Of a stretch of 64,000 nt of DNA, positions 8,542 to 17,364 are shown one piece after another. Under the pieces are notes generated by a model. It had not been told where the DNA came from and made no database searches. It saw nothing but the letters and a program-made list of their open reading frames with translations. The DNA is from Citrobacter telavivensis (GTDB lineage: Bacteria > Pseudomonadota > Gammaproteobacteria > Enterobacterales > Enterobacteriaceae). The position numbers and the translations under genes were made by a program. The stretch is from the NCBI GenBank assembly GCA_009363175.1, contig CP045205.1, forward strand, positions 1,116,001 to 1,180,000, in the 5' to 3' direction. The stretch's first letter is position 1; the number at the start of each line of letters is the position of its first letter.

Positions 8542-9654
8542 ATGCCAAAATCCCTCTCTCTACGAAATACCCTGTTGGTTTTATTGTCGCTTATTACCCT
8601 GTTACTACTGCTAACAGGCGGCATGGGGATTTACGCCTCCACGCGTATTATTACCTCATGGGTCTATTACGGGGTGATGACGGCGACGACGCTGACGGCC
8701 ATCGCTCTGCTGGCGGTGGTTTGGCTGTTATTGCGCAATAAGCTCCTGAAACCGCTCGATAATGTCGTTGAACAACTCGAACGCCTGGCGACAGGGGATT
8801 TATCGGCGGCGGAAAGCCGCTATGCCAGCGCCGAGTTTAATCGCCTGCAGGCTGCGCTCGAAGGGATGCGCGTGGCGCTGAGCGAGTCCGTCAAACGCGT
8901 CCGCGATGCCAGTTCGCAGATAGACACCGGCAGTCGTGAACTGACGGCGGGTAATATTCATCTGGCGACACGCACCGAATCGACCGCGACCTCGCTGGAA
9001 CAAACCGCCGCCAGCATGGAGGAGCTCACCGCGACGGTGAAACAGAATGCGGAAAACGCCGATCAGGCGCATCAACTGGCGAAATCAGTTTCTGATACCG
9101 CCGATCGCGGCAGTGAAATGGTGTGTTATGTCATTGAAAAAATGCGCGATATTTCCGGTAGTTCTAACCGTATTGCCGATATTCTTGGCGTGATCGACGG
9201 GATTGCGTTCCAGACCAATATTCTGGCGCTGAACGCCTCGGTTGAAGCGGCGCGCGCGGGAGAGCAGGGACGCGGTTTTGCCGTGGTGGCAGGCGAAGTG
9301 CGCAATCTGGCCAGCCGCAGCGCGGAGGCCGCGAAAGAGATCCGCACGCTCATTGGCGACTCGCAGTCGCAGGTGGGGGAGGGCAGCGACCTGGCAATGC
9401 AGGCGGGTGAAACGATGGATGAGATTGCCAGCGAAGTGATGCGGATGACCAAACTGATGCGGGAAATTGCCAGCGCGTCGCAGGAGCAGAGTCGCGGTAT
9501 CGAACAGGTGAATATCGCGGTGAGCCAGATGGATGAAACGGCGCAGCAGAATGCGGCCCTGGTACAACAGTCCTCCGCGGCAACGCGATCGCTTGAAGAG
9601 CAGTCGCACGCGCTTATCGAAGCGATGGCGTCGTTTAAATTGCAGACCGCCTGA
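8542..9654 (+). CDS. Methyl-accepting chemotaxis protein lacking a periplasmic sensor domain
   Basis: Chemoreceptor of 370 residues. Two transmembrane segments (about 9-30 and 38-65) are separated by only a few residues where typical enterobacterial receptors have a periplasmic domain of about 150 residues. A HAMP-like region (about 66-118) and a complete cytoplasmic signalling hairpin follow, with the conserved tip around GIAFQTNILALNASVEAARAGE. No C-terminal NWETF-type tether for CheR/CheB is seen. The gene stands alone after cscB, 61 bases downstream, and ends before the REP element. It could sense membrane, cytoplasmic or redox cues, or work only within mixed receptor arrays. The ligand is unknown. 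Confidence 0.85.
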   Translation: MPKSLSLRNTLLVLLSLITLLLLLTGGMGIYASTRIITSWVYYGVMTATTLTAIALLAVVWLLLRNKLLKPLDNVVEQLERLATGDLSAAESRYASAEFNRLQAALEGMRVALSESVKRVRDASSQIDTGSRELTAGNIHLATRTESTATSLEQTAASMEELTATVKQNAENADQAHQLAKSVSDTADRGSEMVCYVIEKMRDISGSSNRIADILGVIDGIAFQTNILALNASVEAARAGEQGRGFAVVAGEVRNLASRSAEAAKEIRTLIGDSQSQVGEGSDLAMQAGETMDEIASEVMRMTKLMREIASASQEQSRGIEQVNIAVSQMDETAQQNAALVQQSSAATRSLEEQSHALIEAMASFKLQTA

Positions 9655-9661
9655 TGTGAAA

Positions 9662-9741
9662 TGCCGGATGACGACGTTGACACGTCTTATCCGGCCTACG
9701 CAGCTATTGTAGGCCGGATAAGCGCTAGCGCCATCCGGCAA
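9662..9741. repeat. REP/BIME element
   Basis: Two inverted REP units: TGCCGGATG...CTTATCCGGCCTAC followed by GTAGGCCGGATAAG...GCCATCCGGCA. They lie between the convergent chemoreceptor gene and fbp, and probably form a stable hairpin protecting both 3' ends. Confidence 0.9.
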
Positions 9742-9746
9742 GGGTT

Positions 9747-10745
9747 TTACGCGTCCGGGAACTCCCGGATAAAGCGTTCCACATCTTCAACCATATGGTT
9801 GTTACCAACGAAGAACGAACGGCGCTGGTGCAGGCTTTCCGGGGTGATATCCAGAATACGCTCTTTCCCGTCGCTCGCTTTCCCGCCGGCTTGCTCTGCG
9901 AGGAATGCCATTGGGTTGCACTCGTACAGCAGACGCAGTTTTCCTTCCGGGTGGCTGGCGGTGCTTGGGTAAAGATAAATCCCGCCTTTCAGCAGGTTAC
10001 GGTGGAAGTCAGCAACCAGTGAGCCGATGTAGCGCGAGGTGTACGGGCGCTGCGTGGATTTATCCTCTTCCTGGCAGAACTTGATGTACTTCTTCACGCC
10101 GTTCGGGAATTTAATGTAGTTGCCTTCGTTAATGGAGTAAGTGTTGCCTTTCTCCGGGAAGCGCATGCGCTCCTGACACAGGCAGAACACGCCCAGCGAC
10201 GGATCGTAGGTAAAGGCGTGGACACCGCAGCCGGTGGTGTAAACCAGCATCGTGGAGGAGCCGTAAACCACGTAACCCGCAGCAACCTGTTTGTTGCCCG
10301 GTTGCAGGAAATCTTCTTCAGTGACCGGCGTGCCAACAGGCGTCACGCGGCGGTAGATAGAGAAAATGGTCCCGACAGAGACGTTAACATCGATGTTGGA
10401 CGATCCATCCAGCGGATCCATCAGCACCACGTATTTCGCGTGTTCACAGCCTTCGAAAACGACGATTTCATCTTCTTCTTCAGAGGCAATACCCGCGACG
10501 ATATCACGCGCCTTGAGTGCAGCTTTCAGTTTTTCGTTCGCGAACAGGTCGAGTTTCTGCTGAACCTCGCCCTGTACGTTCTCAGCACCGCTGGCACCCA
10601 GGATATCGACCAGACCGGCCTTGTTGATATCGCGGTGGATGATCTTGGCGCCCAGCTTTATTGCCGACAACAACGCAGTGAGCTCACCTGTAGCATGAGA
10701 GAACTCGTGCTGCTTCTCGACAATAAATTCACCTAACGTTTTCAT
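9747..10745 (-). CDS. fbp: Fructose-1,6-bisphosphatase class I
   Basis: Class I fructose-1,6-bisphosphatase, 332 residues, the same length as in E. coli. It hydrolyses fructose 1,6-bisphosphate to fructose 6-phosphate in gluconeogenesis and acts in the cytoplasm. The metal-binding motif MDPLDGSSNID (about 110-120) and the upstream acidic EEED segment are intact. It is transcribed alone, divergent from mpl, with 175 bases between them. In E. coli it follows yjfF directly. Confidence 0.97.
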   Translation of the reverse strand: MKTLGEFIVEKQHEFSHATGELTALLSAIKLGAKIIHRDINKAGLVDILGASGAENVQGEVQQKLDLFANEKLKAALKARDIVAGIASEEEDEIVVFEGCEHAKYVVLMDPLDGSSNIDVNVSVGTIFSIYRRVTPVGTPVTEEDFLQPGNKQVAAGYVVYGSSTMLVYTTGCGVHAFTYDPSLGVFCLCQERMRFPEKGNTYSINEGNYIKFPNGVKKYIKFCQEEDKSTQRPYTSRYIGSLVADFHRNLLKGGIYLYPSTASHPEGKLRLLYECNPMAFLAEQAGGKASDGKERILDITPESLHQRRSFFVGNNHMVEDVERFIREFPDA

Positions 10746-10920
10746 AACACTTTCCCTGCAATTAATATGGAGTAAAGCGACCGTAACAATCTTAACAAAT
10801 ATTTCAGTGGCTGCGCTCAGGTGAATCGCGCCAGCAAACTACGGATTATCCTGAAATGCGTTTCTCACTTGCCTGACATATGCGTAAAATGCCCCCTGGG
10901 TTAAATTAGGATAGTGACGT

Positions 10921-12300
10921 ATGCGCATTCATATTTTGGGAATTTGTGGCACGTTCATGGGCGGTCTGGCGATGCTGGCGCGCTCGCTCGGTCATGAAGT
11001 AACGGGTTCGGACGCCAATGTGTATCCGCCGATGAGTACCTTACTTGAGAACCAGGGGATCTCCCTGATTCAGGGTTATGACCCCAGTCAGCTTGACCCG
11101 CAACCGGACCTGGTGATCATTGGCAATGCCATGACCCGTGGAAATCCGTGCGTTGAGGCGGTGCTGGAAAAAAACATTCCGTTTATGTCCGGTCCGCAGT
11201 GGCTGCATGACTTTGTGCTGCGCGATCGTTGGGTGCTGGCCGTTGCGGGAACGCACGGTAAAACCACCACCGCGGGCATGGCGACCTGGATTCTTGACGT
11301 CTGCGGTTATAAGCCAGGTTTTGTGATTGGCGGTGTGCCGGGGAATTTTGACGTTTCTGCGCGTCTGGGCGAAAGCGACTTCTTCGTGATTGAAGCGGAT
11401 GAGTACGACTGCGCCTTCTTCGATAAACGCTCCAAATTCGTACATTACTGTCCGCGTACGCTGATCCTCAACAACCTTGAGTTTGATCATGCGGATATCT
11501 TTGACGATCTGAAAGCGATCCAGAAGCAGTTCCACCACCTGGTCCGCATCGTGCCGGGTCAGGGGCGGATCATCTATCCGGAACACGACATCAATCTGAA
11601 GCAGACGATGGCGATGGGTTGCTGGAGCGAACAGGAACTGGTGGGCGAGCAGGGTCACTGGCAGGCGAAAAAGCTGAATGTTGATGCCTCGGAATGGGAA
11701 GTGTGGCTGGACGGCGAGAAGGTCGGCGAAGTGAAGTGGTCGCTGGTTGGCGAACACAACATGCACAACGGCCTGATGGCCATTGCTGCGGCCCGTCACG
11801 TTGGCGTGCAGCCGGGCGATGCGGCCAATGCGCTGGGATCGTTCATCAACGCCCGTCGCCGTCTTGAACTGCGCGGCGAAGCGAACGGCGTCACGGTCTA
11901 TGATGATTTCGCGCATCACCCGACGGCGATTCTGGCAACGCTTGCGGCGCTGCGCGGCAAAGTAGGCGGCACGGCACGCATTATCGCCGTACTGGAGCCG
12001 CGTTCTAACACCATGAAGATGGGGCTGTCCAAAGACGATCTGGCACCGTCATTAGGCCGTGCGGATGAAGTGTATCTGCTGCAGCCGCCGCATATCCCGT
12101 GGCAGGTGGCGGAAGTGGCGGAAGCCTGCATCCAGCCTGCCCACTGGAGTGGTGATGTGGATACGCTGGCAGAGATGATCGTGAAAACGGCGCAACCTGG
12201 CGATCACATTCTGGTGATGAGTAACGGCGGGTTTGGTGGTATTCACCAAAAACTGCTGGATGGCCTGGCGAAAAAAGCCGAAGCGCAAGCCGAAGAGTAA
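10921..12300 (+). CDS. mpl: UDP-MurNAc:L-Ala-gamma-D-Glu-meso-DAP ligase Mpl
   Basis: Mur-ligase family enzyme of 459 residues that reattaches the recycled tripeptide L-Ala-gamma-D-Glu-meso-diaminopimelate to UDP-MurNAc in peptidoglycan recycling. The N-terminal nucleotide-binding motif HILGICGTFMGG, the ATP-binding loop VAGTHGKTTT (about 115-124) and the metal-binding segment IEADEYDCAFFDKRSK are visible. A single gene with a REP repeat just after its stop. Confidence 0.97.
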   Translation: MRIHILGICGTFMGGLAMLARSLGHEVTGSDANVYPPMSTLLENQGISLIQGYDPSQLDPQPDLVIIGNAMTRGNPCVEAVLEKNIPFMSGPQWLHDFVLRDRWVLAVAGTHGKTTTAGMATWILDVCGYKPGFVIGGVPGNFDVSARLGESDFFVIEADEYDCAFFDKRSKFVHYCPRTLILNNLEFDHADIFDDLKAIQKQFHHLVRIVPGQGRIIYPEHDINLKQTMAMGCWSEQELVGEQGHWQAKKLNVDASEWEVWLDGEKVGEVKWSLVGEHNMHNGLMAIAAARHVGVQPGDAANALGSFINARRRLELRGEANGVTVYDDFAHHPTAILATLAALRGKVGGTARIIAVLEPRSNTMKMGLSKDDLAPSLGRADEVYLLQPPHIPWQVAEVAEACIQPAHWSGDVDTLAEMIVKTAQPGDHILVMSNGGFGGIHQKLLDGLAKKAEAQAEE

Positions 12301-12305
12301 TAAAA

Positions 12306-12382
12306 AGGCCCGGTGGCGCTGACGCTTACCGGGCCTACGTGCTTGTAGGCCGGATAAGACGCTTCGCGTCGCCATCCGGCAT
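12306..12382. repeat. REP/BIME element
   Basis: Two palindromic units, GGCCCGGTGGCGCT...ACCGGGCCTAC (about 12307-12338) and GTAGGCCGGATAAG...GCCATCCGGC (about 12345-12380), between the convergent 3' ends of mpl and yjgA. The first unit has the variant core of a different REP class from the second. Confidence 0.88.
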
Positions 12383-12397
12383 TCACGCCGGGTTACA

Positions 12398-12949
12398 TTA
12401 CGCTTCGTTTTCCGCCAGTTCGCGCAGATACTGGAAGATCTGTCGCGCGGATTTCGGCGGCTTATTCCCTTCTTTCTCTTTCTTCGCGTTGCGGATCAGC
12501 GAGCGAAGCTGCTGGCGGTCGGCGTTTGGCCACAGGTTCAGCACTTCCTCTACCGCGTCATCCCCTTCGTCAATCAGACGATCGCGCAGATGCTCAAGCT
12601 TGTGAAACAACACCACCTGCTGGTTGTGGCGGTTTTTCAGCTTGTCCAGCGCCTGGCGAATAGGATCAACCTCACGCTGGCGCAGCATTTTACCAATCAA
12701 CTGCAACTGGCGGCGGCGACCTTCCATTTTGATCCGCTGGGCCAGCTCAATGGCGGCACGCAGGTCCGCATCAAGCGGGATTTTGTCCAGCGCGTTTTTC
12801 CCCAGATCCACCAGTTCCGCGCCCAGGCGTTTGAGCTCCTCGGCGTCGCGTTTAATTTCACTTTTACTGACCCAGATAATTTCATCGTCTTCGTCTTCGA
12901 TGTCATCACCGGGAACGTCGTCGAGCCAGTCTTCGGGCTGCTTAGTCAT
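12398..12949 (-). CDS. yjgA: Ribosome-associated protein DarP (YjgA)
   Basis: Small charged protein of 183 residues of the DUF615/YjgA family, named DarP for its role in late 50S ribosomal subunit assembly. It has an acidic N-terminus (DDVPGDDIEDEDDEI) and a helical, strongly basic/acidic body without membrane segments. The start at 12949 follows AGGAGCC. It is divergent from pmbA, as in E. coli. Confidence 0.93.
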   Translation of the reverse strand: MTKQPEDWLDDVPGDDIEDEDDEIIWVSKSEIKRDAEELKRLGAELVDLGKNALDKIPLDADLRAAIELAQRIKMEGRRRQLQLIGKMLRQREVDPIRQALDKLKNRHNQQVVLFHKLEHLRDRLIDEGDDAVEEVLNLWPNADRQQLRSLIRNAKKEKEGNKPPKSARQIFQYLRELAENEA

Positions 12950-13042
12950 GTCAGGCTCCTTAAAAAAAGAGGCTAATGTTACCAGTTAAGATGCGCACTG
13001 AAAAACGGTTCTCTGTTAGACTTCAGAGAAACTCTCTACATT

Positions 13043-14395
13043 ATGGCATTTGCGATGAAAGTAATCTCACAAGTTGAAGCGCAGCGTAAGATTCTGGAAG
13101 AAGCGGTCTCGACAGCGCTGGAGTTAGCCTCAGGCAAATCGGACGGGGCGGAAGTCGCCGTAAGCAAGACGACCGGCATCAGTGTCAGCACCCGTTATGG
13201 TGAAGTGGAGAATGTCGAATTCAATAGCGATGGCGCGTTGGGAATTACCGTCTACCATCAGAACCGCAAAGGCAGTGCCTCATCGACTGATTTAAGCCCG
13301 CAGGCGATTGCCCGTACCGTCCAGGCGGCGCTGGACATCGCGCGCTACACCTCGCCGGACCCTTGCGCAGGTGTGGCAGACAAAGAGTTGCTGGCTTTTG
13401 ACGCACCGGATCTGGATCTGTTCCACCCGGCAGAGGTTTCTCCGGATGAAGCCATCGAACTGGCGGCGCGTGCCGAACAGGCTTCTTTGCAGGCCGATAA
13501 ACGTATCACCAATACGGAAGGCGGCAGCTTTAACAGCCACTATGGCATTAAAGTGTTCGGCAACAGCCACGGCATGTTGCAGGGCTATTGCTCCACCCGC
13601 CATTCACTTTCCAGCTGCGTGATTGCCGAAGAAAACGGCGATATGGAGCGCGATTACGCCTACACGATTGGTCGGGCGTTGGGCGATCTGCAAACGCCGG
13701 AATGGGTTGGCGCAGACTGTGCTCGCCGCACGTTATCCCGCCTGTCACCGCGTAAACTCTCGACGATGAAAGCACCGGTAATTTTTGCCAACGAAGTGGC
13801 GACCGGGCTGTTCGGTCACCTGGTTGGCGCGATTGCAGGGGGCTCGGTGTATCGCAAATCCACTTTCCTGCTGGATTCGCTGGGAAAACAAATTCTGCCT
13901 GAATGGCTGACCATTGAAGAGCATCCGCACCTGTTAAAAGGACTGGCTTCCTCACCGTTCGACAGCGAAGGTGTACGTACGCAACGTCGTGACATTGTGA
14001 AAGACGGTGTGCTGACTCAGTGGCTGCTAACCAACTACTCTGCCCGTAAGCTGGGGCTGAAAAGCACCGGTCATGCAGGCGGCATTCATAACTGGCGCAT
14101 TGCCGGGCAGGGGCTGAGCTTTGAGCAGATGCTCAAAGAGATGGGTACCGGACTGGTGGTCACCGAACTGATGGGCCAGGGCGTGAGCGGCATCACCGGG
14201 GATTACTCCCGTGGCGCAGCCGGTTTCTGGGTCGAAAACGGGGAAATTCAATACCCTGTAAGCGAAATCACCATCGCCGGAAACTTAAAAGAGATGTGGC
14301 GCAATATTGTTACCATCGGTAACGATATTGAAACACGTAGCAATATACAGTGTGGTTCAGTTCTGTTGCCGGAGATGAAAATCGCCGGACAATAA
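13043..14395 (+). CDS. pmbA: Metalloprotease subunit TldE (PmbA)
   Basis: TldE/PmbA subunit of the TldD-TldE protease, 450 residues, the length known from E. coli. The heterodimer degrades unfolded short peptides, matures microcin B17 and helps degrade the CcdA antitoxin. TldE itself lacks the zinc motif, which is in TldD. Glycine-rich C-terminal blocks (GDYSRGAAGFWVENGEIQYPVSEITIAGN) are typical. The ATG 13043 gives MAFAMKVISQ, parallel to E. coli. It precedes cybC by 53 bases. Confidence 0.96.
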   Translation: MAFAMKVISQVEAQRKILEEAVSTALELASGKSDGAEVAVSKTTGISVSTRYGEVENVEFNSDGALGITVYHQNRKGSASSTDLSPQAIARTVQAALDIARYTSPDPCAGVADKELLAFDAPDLDLFHPAEVSPDEAIELAARAEQASLQADKRITNTEGGSFNSHYGIKVFGNSHGMLQGYCSTRHSLSSCVIAEENGDMERDYAYTIGRALGDLQTPEWVGADCARRTLSRLSPRKLSTMKAPVIFANEVATGLFGHLVGAIAGGSVYRKSTFLLDSLGKQILPEWLTIEEHPHLLKGLASSPFDSEGVRTQRRDIVKDGVLTQWLLTNYSARKLGLKSTGHAGGIHNWRIAGQGLSFEQMLKEMGTGLVVTELMGQGVSGITGDYSRGAAGFWVENGEIQYPVSEITIAGNLKEMWRNIVTIGNDIETRSNIQCGSVLLPEMKIAGQ

Positions 14396-14448
14396 TCCCG
14401 GATGGCGCGACCTGCCGCGCCAAAACAATAAAAAAGAGGAAGTGAGCA

Positions 14449-14838
14449 ATGCGTAAAAAACTACTGGCGATGCTGGCGGTCTCCACTCTGGTATTGAGTT
14501 CGGCAACGGCGTTTGCCGCCGAACTCGAAGACAATATGGAAACGCTTAACGATAACCTGAAGGTGGTCGAAAAAGCGGATAACGCAACACAGGTGACAGA
14601 GGCGTTAACCAAAATGCGCGCTGCCGCGCTGGATGCCCAAAAAGCGACGCCGCCAAAGCTGGAAAGCAAAGCCTCCGACAGTCCGGAAATGAAAGATTTT
14701 CGTCATGGTTTTGACGTCCTGGTCGGTCAGATCGACGGTGCGTTGAAGCTGGCGAAGGAAGGGAAGGTCAAAGAAGCGCAGGCCGCCGCGGAAGAGTTCA
14801 AAACCACCCGCAACGCCTACCACAAGAAGTATCGTTAA
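14449..14838 (+). CDS. cybC: Periplasmic cytochrome b562
   Basis: Soluble periplasmic four-helix-bundle haem protein. A signal peptide (MRKKLLAML...AFA) is removed to give a 106-residue mature chain beginning AELEDNM. The two haem ligands of the family are in place: Met7 and His102 of the mature protein (in RNAYHKKYR). The start follows AAGAGGAAG. Its physiological electron partners are not settled. In E. coli K-12 nrdG follows; here an 11 kb segment is inserted. Confidence 0.95.
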   Translation: MRKKLLAMLAVSTLVLSSATAFAAELEDNMETLNDNLKVVEKADNATQVTEALTKMRAAALDAQKATPPKLESKASDSPEMKDFRHGFDVLVGQIDGALKLAKEGKVKEAQAAAEEFKTTRNAYHKKYR

Positions 14839-14842
14839 TGGT

Positions 14843-14950
14843 CTCCCCTGATGCCTTCAGCCGGGGCTTCAGGGGAAATAATAAAAATAACGGTCTTTTC
14901 AACCAGACTCTCCTGAACCAGGCCGCCCTCTTTACAAGGGCGGCCTTAAT
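14843..14950 (+). terminator. Two hairpins between convergent cybC and the hydrolase gene
   Basis: A first hairpin pairs CCCCTGA with TCAGGGG (about 14844-14875) and is followed by AAATAATAAAAATAA. A second pairs GGCCGCCC (14921-14928) with GGGCGGCC (14938-14945), followed by TTAATCATTA. Both look like transcript ends, although neither has a long uridine run on the plus strand. They could act bidirectionally. Confidence 0.55.
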
Positions 14951-14952
14951 CA

Positions 14953-15981
14953 TTACTTCAGATTCGTTTTGAAGAACGATGTCAGCTTTTCGAACGGAAT
15001 CAGGTCGGTACGGTCATACAAATCGACATGACCAGCCCCGGGAACGACATACAGCTCCTTCGGTTGAGCCGCACGTTTCCAGGCATCTTCGCTGAATTCT
15101 TTCGAATGCGCCTGGTTCCCGGTAATAAACAGCATGGGGCGCGGTGAAATCGTTTCTATATCGTTGAATGGATAGAAATTCATAAATTTACCAATGCTGC
15201 TTAACAGCGGTTTGGTGGTCAGTTCTTCTTTCTCACCCTGCGGGGTGTAGCCGCCTCGCTCGGTACGGTAAAAATCAAAGAACTCACGCTGAATGGCCGG
15301 CGTTGAGTCATCCAGTTTGTTAACGGTCCCCGGGATATACGCCTTCTCTGCGCCTTTAAATTCTGCAAATCGCTGCTCGATAGCCGATTTAATAAAGGCC
15401 TGACGCTGTTCTGGCGTCTGGGAATGATTCAGACCATGACGGAACGCCGAGCCCATGTCGTACATGCTGACAGTGGCAATCGCCTTCATACGTGGATCGA
15501 TTTTGGCTGAACTGATTGCAAAGCTCCCGCTGCCACAGATACCCAGTACGCCGATGTTCTCTGGGTCAACATACGGCTGGGTACTGAGGTAATCGACCGC
15601 CGCGCTGAAGTCATCTGCATAAATTTCCGGTGAAACCAGATGCCCCGGCTTTCCTTCACTTTCCCCCCAAAAAGAGAGATCGATCGCCAGCGTCACAAAA
15701 CCCTGCTCTGCCAGTTTTTGGGCATACAGGTTCGAGCTTTGCTCTTTTACCGCGCCCATCGGATGTCCGACGACAATGGCTGGGTTTTTCGCATTCTGAT
15801 TCAGCGTCTTTGGAATAAACAAATTTCCCACGACGTTCATCTGGTACTGATTCTTAAACGTGACCTTTTGCTGGGTAACGTTATCGCTTTTATAGAAGTT
15901 GTCCGCGCCTTTTGACATATCCGCCGCGGTGGCGGCGAATGAACTGATTAACAGCCCCAGCGCCAGTGTCATATTTTTCAT
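14953..15981 (-). CDS. Exported alpha/beta hydrolase with Cys in the nucleophile elbow
   Basis: Alpha/beta-hydrolase (COG1073/YcjY-like) of 342 residues with an N-terminal signal peptide MKNMTLALGLLISSFAATAA, so probably periplasmic. ATG 15981 is preferred over 15990 because GAGAGG lies nine bases before it but abuts the latter. The nucleophile elbow reads LGICGSGS, placing Cys rather than Ser at the nucleophile position, as in dienelactone hydrolase. The candidate His is in PGAGHVDLYD near the C-terminus, and an Asp/Glu lies in FSEDAWKR. It is divergent from a LysR gene that may control it. The substrate is unknown. Confidence 0.8.
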   Translation of the reverse strand: MKNMTLALGLLISSFAATAADMSKGADNFYKSDNVTQQKVTFKNQYQMNVVGNLFIPKTLNQNAKNPAIVVGHPMGAVKEQSSNLYAQKLAEQGFVTLAIDLSFWGESEGKPGHLVSPEIYADDFSAAVDYLSTQPYVDPENIGVLGICGSGSFAISSAKIDPRMKAIATVSMYDMGSAFRHGLNHSQTPEQRQAFIKSAIEQRFAEFKGAEKAYIPGTVNKLDDSTPAIQREFFDFYRTERGGYTPQGEKEELTTKPLLSSIGKFMNFYPFNDIETISPRPMLFITGNQAHSKEFSEDAWKRAAQPKELYVVPGAGHVDLYDRTDLIPFEKLTSFFKTNLK

Positions 15982-16289
15982 GAATTTCATCCTCTCGTGT
16001 GCGTGGTGTGTTTTACGTGATGTCAGAATGGTCATCCCTGTTGCGGCGATCGGTCGTCTATCTCCTGCCTCGGCATTATCCGACAACGTGTGCGCTATAC
16101 AGGTCAGCCATCTTCAGGCAAGCCGGGGCCGGACGTTATTCATGGGAATAACGACAAAAAGTGCATAAATAAACATGCAGTTCACGATGATCTCTTGCGG
16201 AAAGTTTTACACGGCAGGCGTAGGTTGACTAGCTAATGAATGCTTAATAGGCTTATAAGATTACCTTATTAATCGGGAAAGCCTGACAG
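15982..16289. other. Divergent promoter region, hydrolase / LysR regulator
   Basis: About 308 bases with no gene. It must hold the promoters of the two divergent genes. A TTGACT at 16225-16230 could be a -35 element toward the LysR gene, but the matching -10 is weak. AT-rich repeats TTAATAGGCTTATAAG...CCTTATTAAT just before the LysR start are possible LysR-type binding sites. Nothing else is recognisable. Confidence 0.4.
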
Positions 16290-17207
16290 ATGAAACGCAA
16301 TCTCAATGACCTGCTTTATTTTGTCACCGTTGCCCGCGAAGGAAGTTTTACCCGCGCGGCGGCACATCTTGGTGTCACACAGCCGGCTCTCAGCCAGGCG
16401 ATTTCCGCTCTTGAGAATCGCCTGCAAATTCGACTTCTCACCCGCACCACCCGCAGCGTGTCCCCCACCGCTGCCGGAGAACGGTTGTTGCAGTCCATCG
16501 GCAACCGCATTGATGAGATTGAAGCCGAACTGGATATGCTCACTGAGCTGCGAGACAAACCCGCCGGTACGGTACGAATCACCTGTGGGCCGAACGTTTT
16601 GCGTACCACACTGTTACCTAAACTGACGCCACTGTTGCGTGAATACCCTGATATTCATATTGAGTTCGACGCCAATCACGGTTTTCGCGATATTGTCGCC
16701 GACCGTTTCGACGCCGGAGTGCGACTGGGCGACACGATTGATAAAGACATGATAGCCATACCGATTGGACCAGAACTCCGTATGGCGGCCGCAGCCTCAC
16801 CGGATTATTTTTCGCGTTATCCCATTCCACAAACCCCCCATGAACTGACGCAACACTGCTGTATAAATCAGAGAATGGTGAGATCGGGTGGGCTGTATGT
16901 CTGGGATTTTGATCAGGACGGCGGCGACTTGAACGTGCGGGTGAGCGGGCAAGTGACGTTCAACACGTCAGAACACATTGTCTATGCTGCTCTGGAGGGG
17001 ATGGGAATCGCTTTTTTACCGGAGGAAGAGTTCGGTGAACATATTGAGAAAGGTCGATTAATCCGTGTGCTTGAACCGTGGTGTAAGCCTTTTCCTGGGT
17101 ACTATTTGTATTACCCCAGCCGCAAACAAGTCTCTCCCGCGTTTTCACTGGTGATAGATGCTCTGCGCGTTAACCGTAAGCGCCCATCCGTAGAGAAGAA
17201 AAAGTGA
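16290..17207 (+). CDS. LysR-family transcriptional regulator
   Basis: LysR-type regulator of 305 residues. The N-terminal winged helix-turn-helix (about 4-62) contains GSFTRAAAHLGVTQPALSQAI, followed by a linker helix and the two-lobed effector domain. It is similar in type to DhaR/YafC-like enterobacterial LysR proteins, but I do not recognise a named orthologue. It is divergent from the exported hydrolase gene, the classical arrangement for a LysR regulator and its target. The effector is unknown. Confidence 0.85.
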   Translation: MKRNLNDLLYFVTVAREGSFTRAAAHLGVTQPALSQAISALENRLQIRLLTRTTRSVSPTAAGERLLQSIGNRIDEIEAELDMLTELRDKPAGTVRITCGPNVLRTTLLPKLTPLLREYPDIHIEFDANHGFRDIVADRFDAGVRLGDTIDKDMIAIPIGPELRMAAAASPDYFSRYPIPQTPHELTQHCCINQRMVRSGGLYVWDFDQDGGDLNVRVSGQVTFNTSEHIVYAALEGMGIAFLPEEEFGEHIEKGRLIRVLEPWCKPFPGYYLYYPSRKQVSPAFSLVIDALRVNRKRPSVEKKK

Positions 17208-17364
17208 TTCAGGAAAACCAGCCTGTCGCATTGATATAATCCGGATGGCAGCAATATATTTTTATGCCCTAATCTGTCCGCTTGTGGTTCGACGCTACCT
17301 GTGACATGTAGACCTGGCAGCGTCGAATAAGAAGGGGGGCAGATTTATAATTTCACTTTGATGA

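Noticed and set aside
9662..9741. CRISPR or phage attachment site at the repeats
   Set aside because: The repeats are standard paired REP units with the GCCGGATG/CATCCGGC core, not regularly spaced identical repeats, and no cas or integrase gene is nearby.
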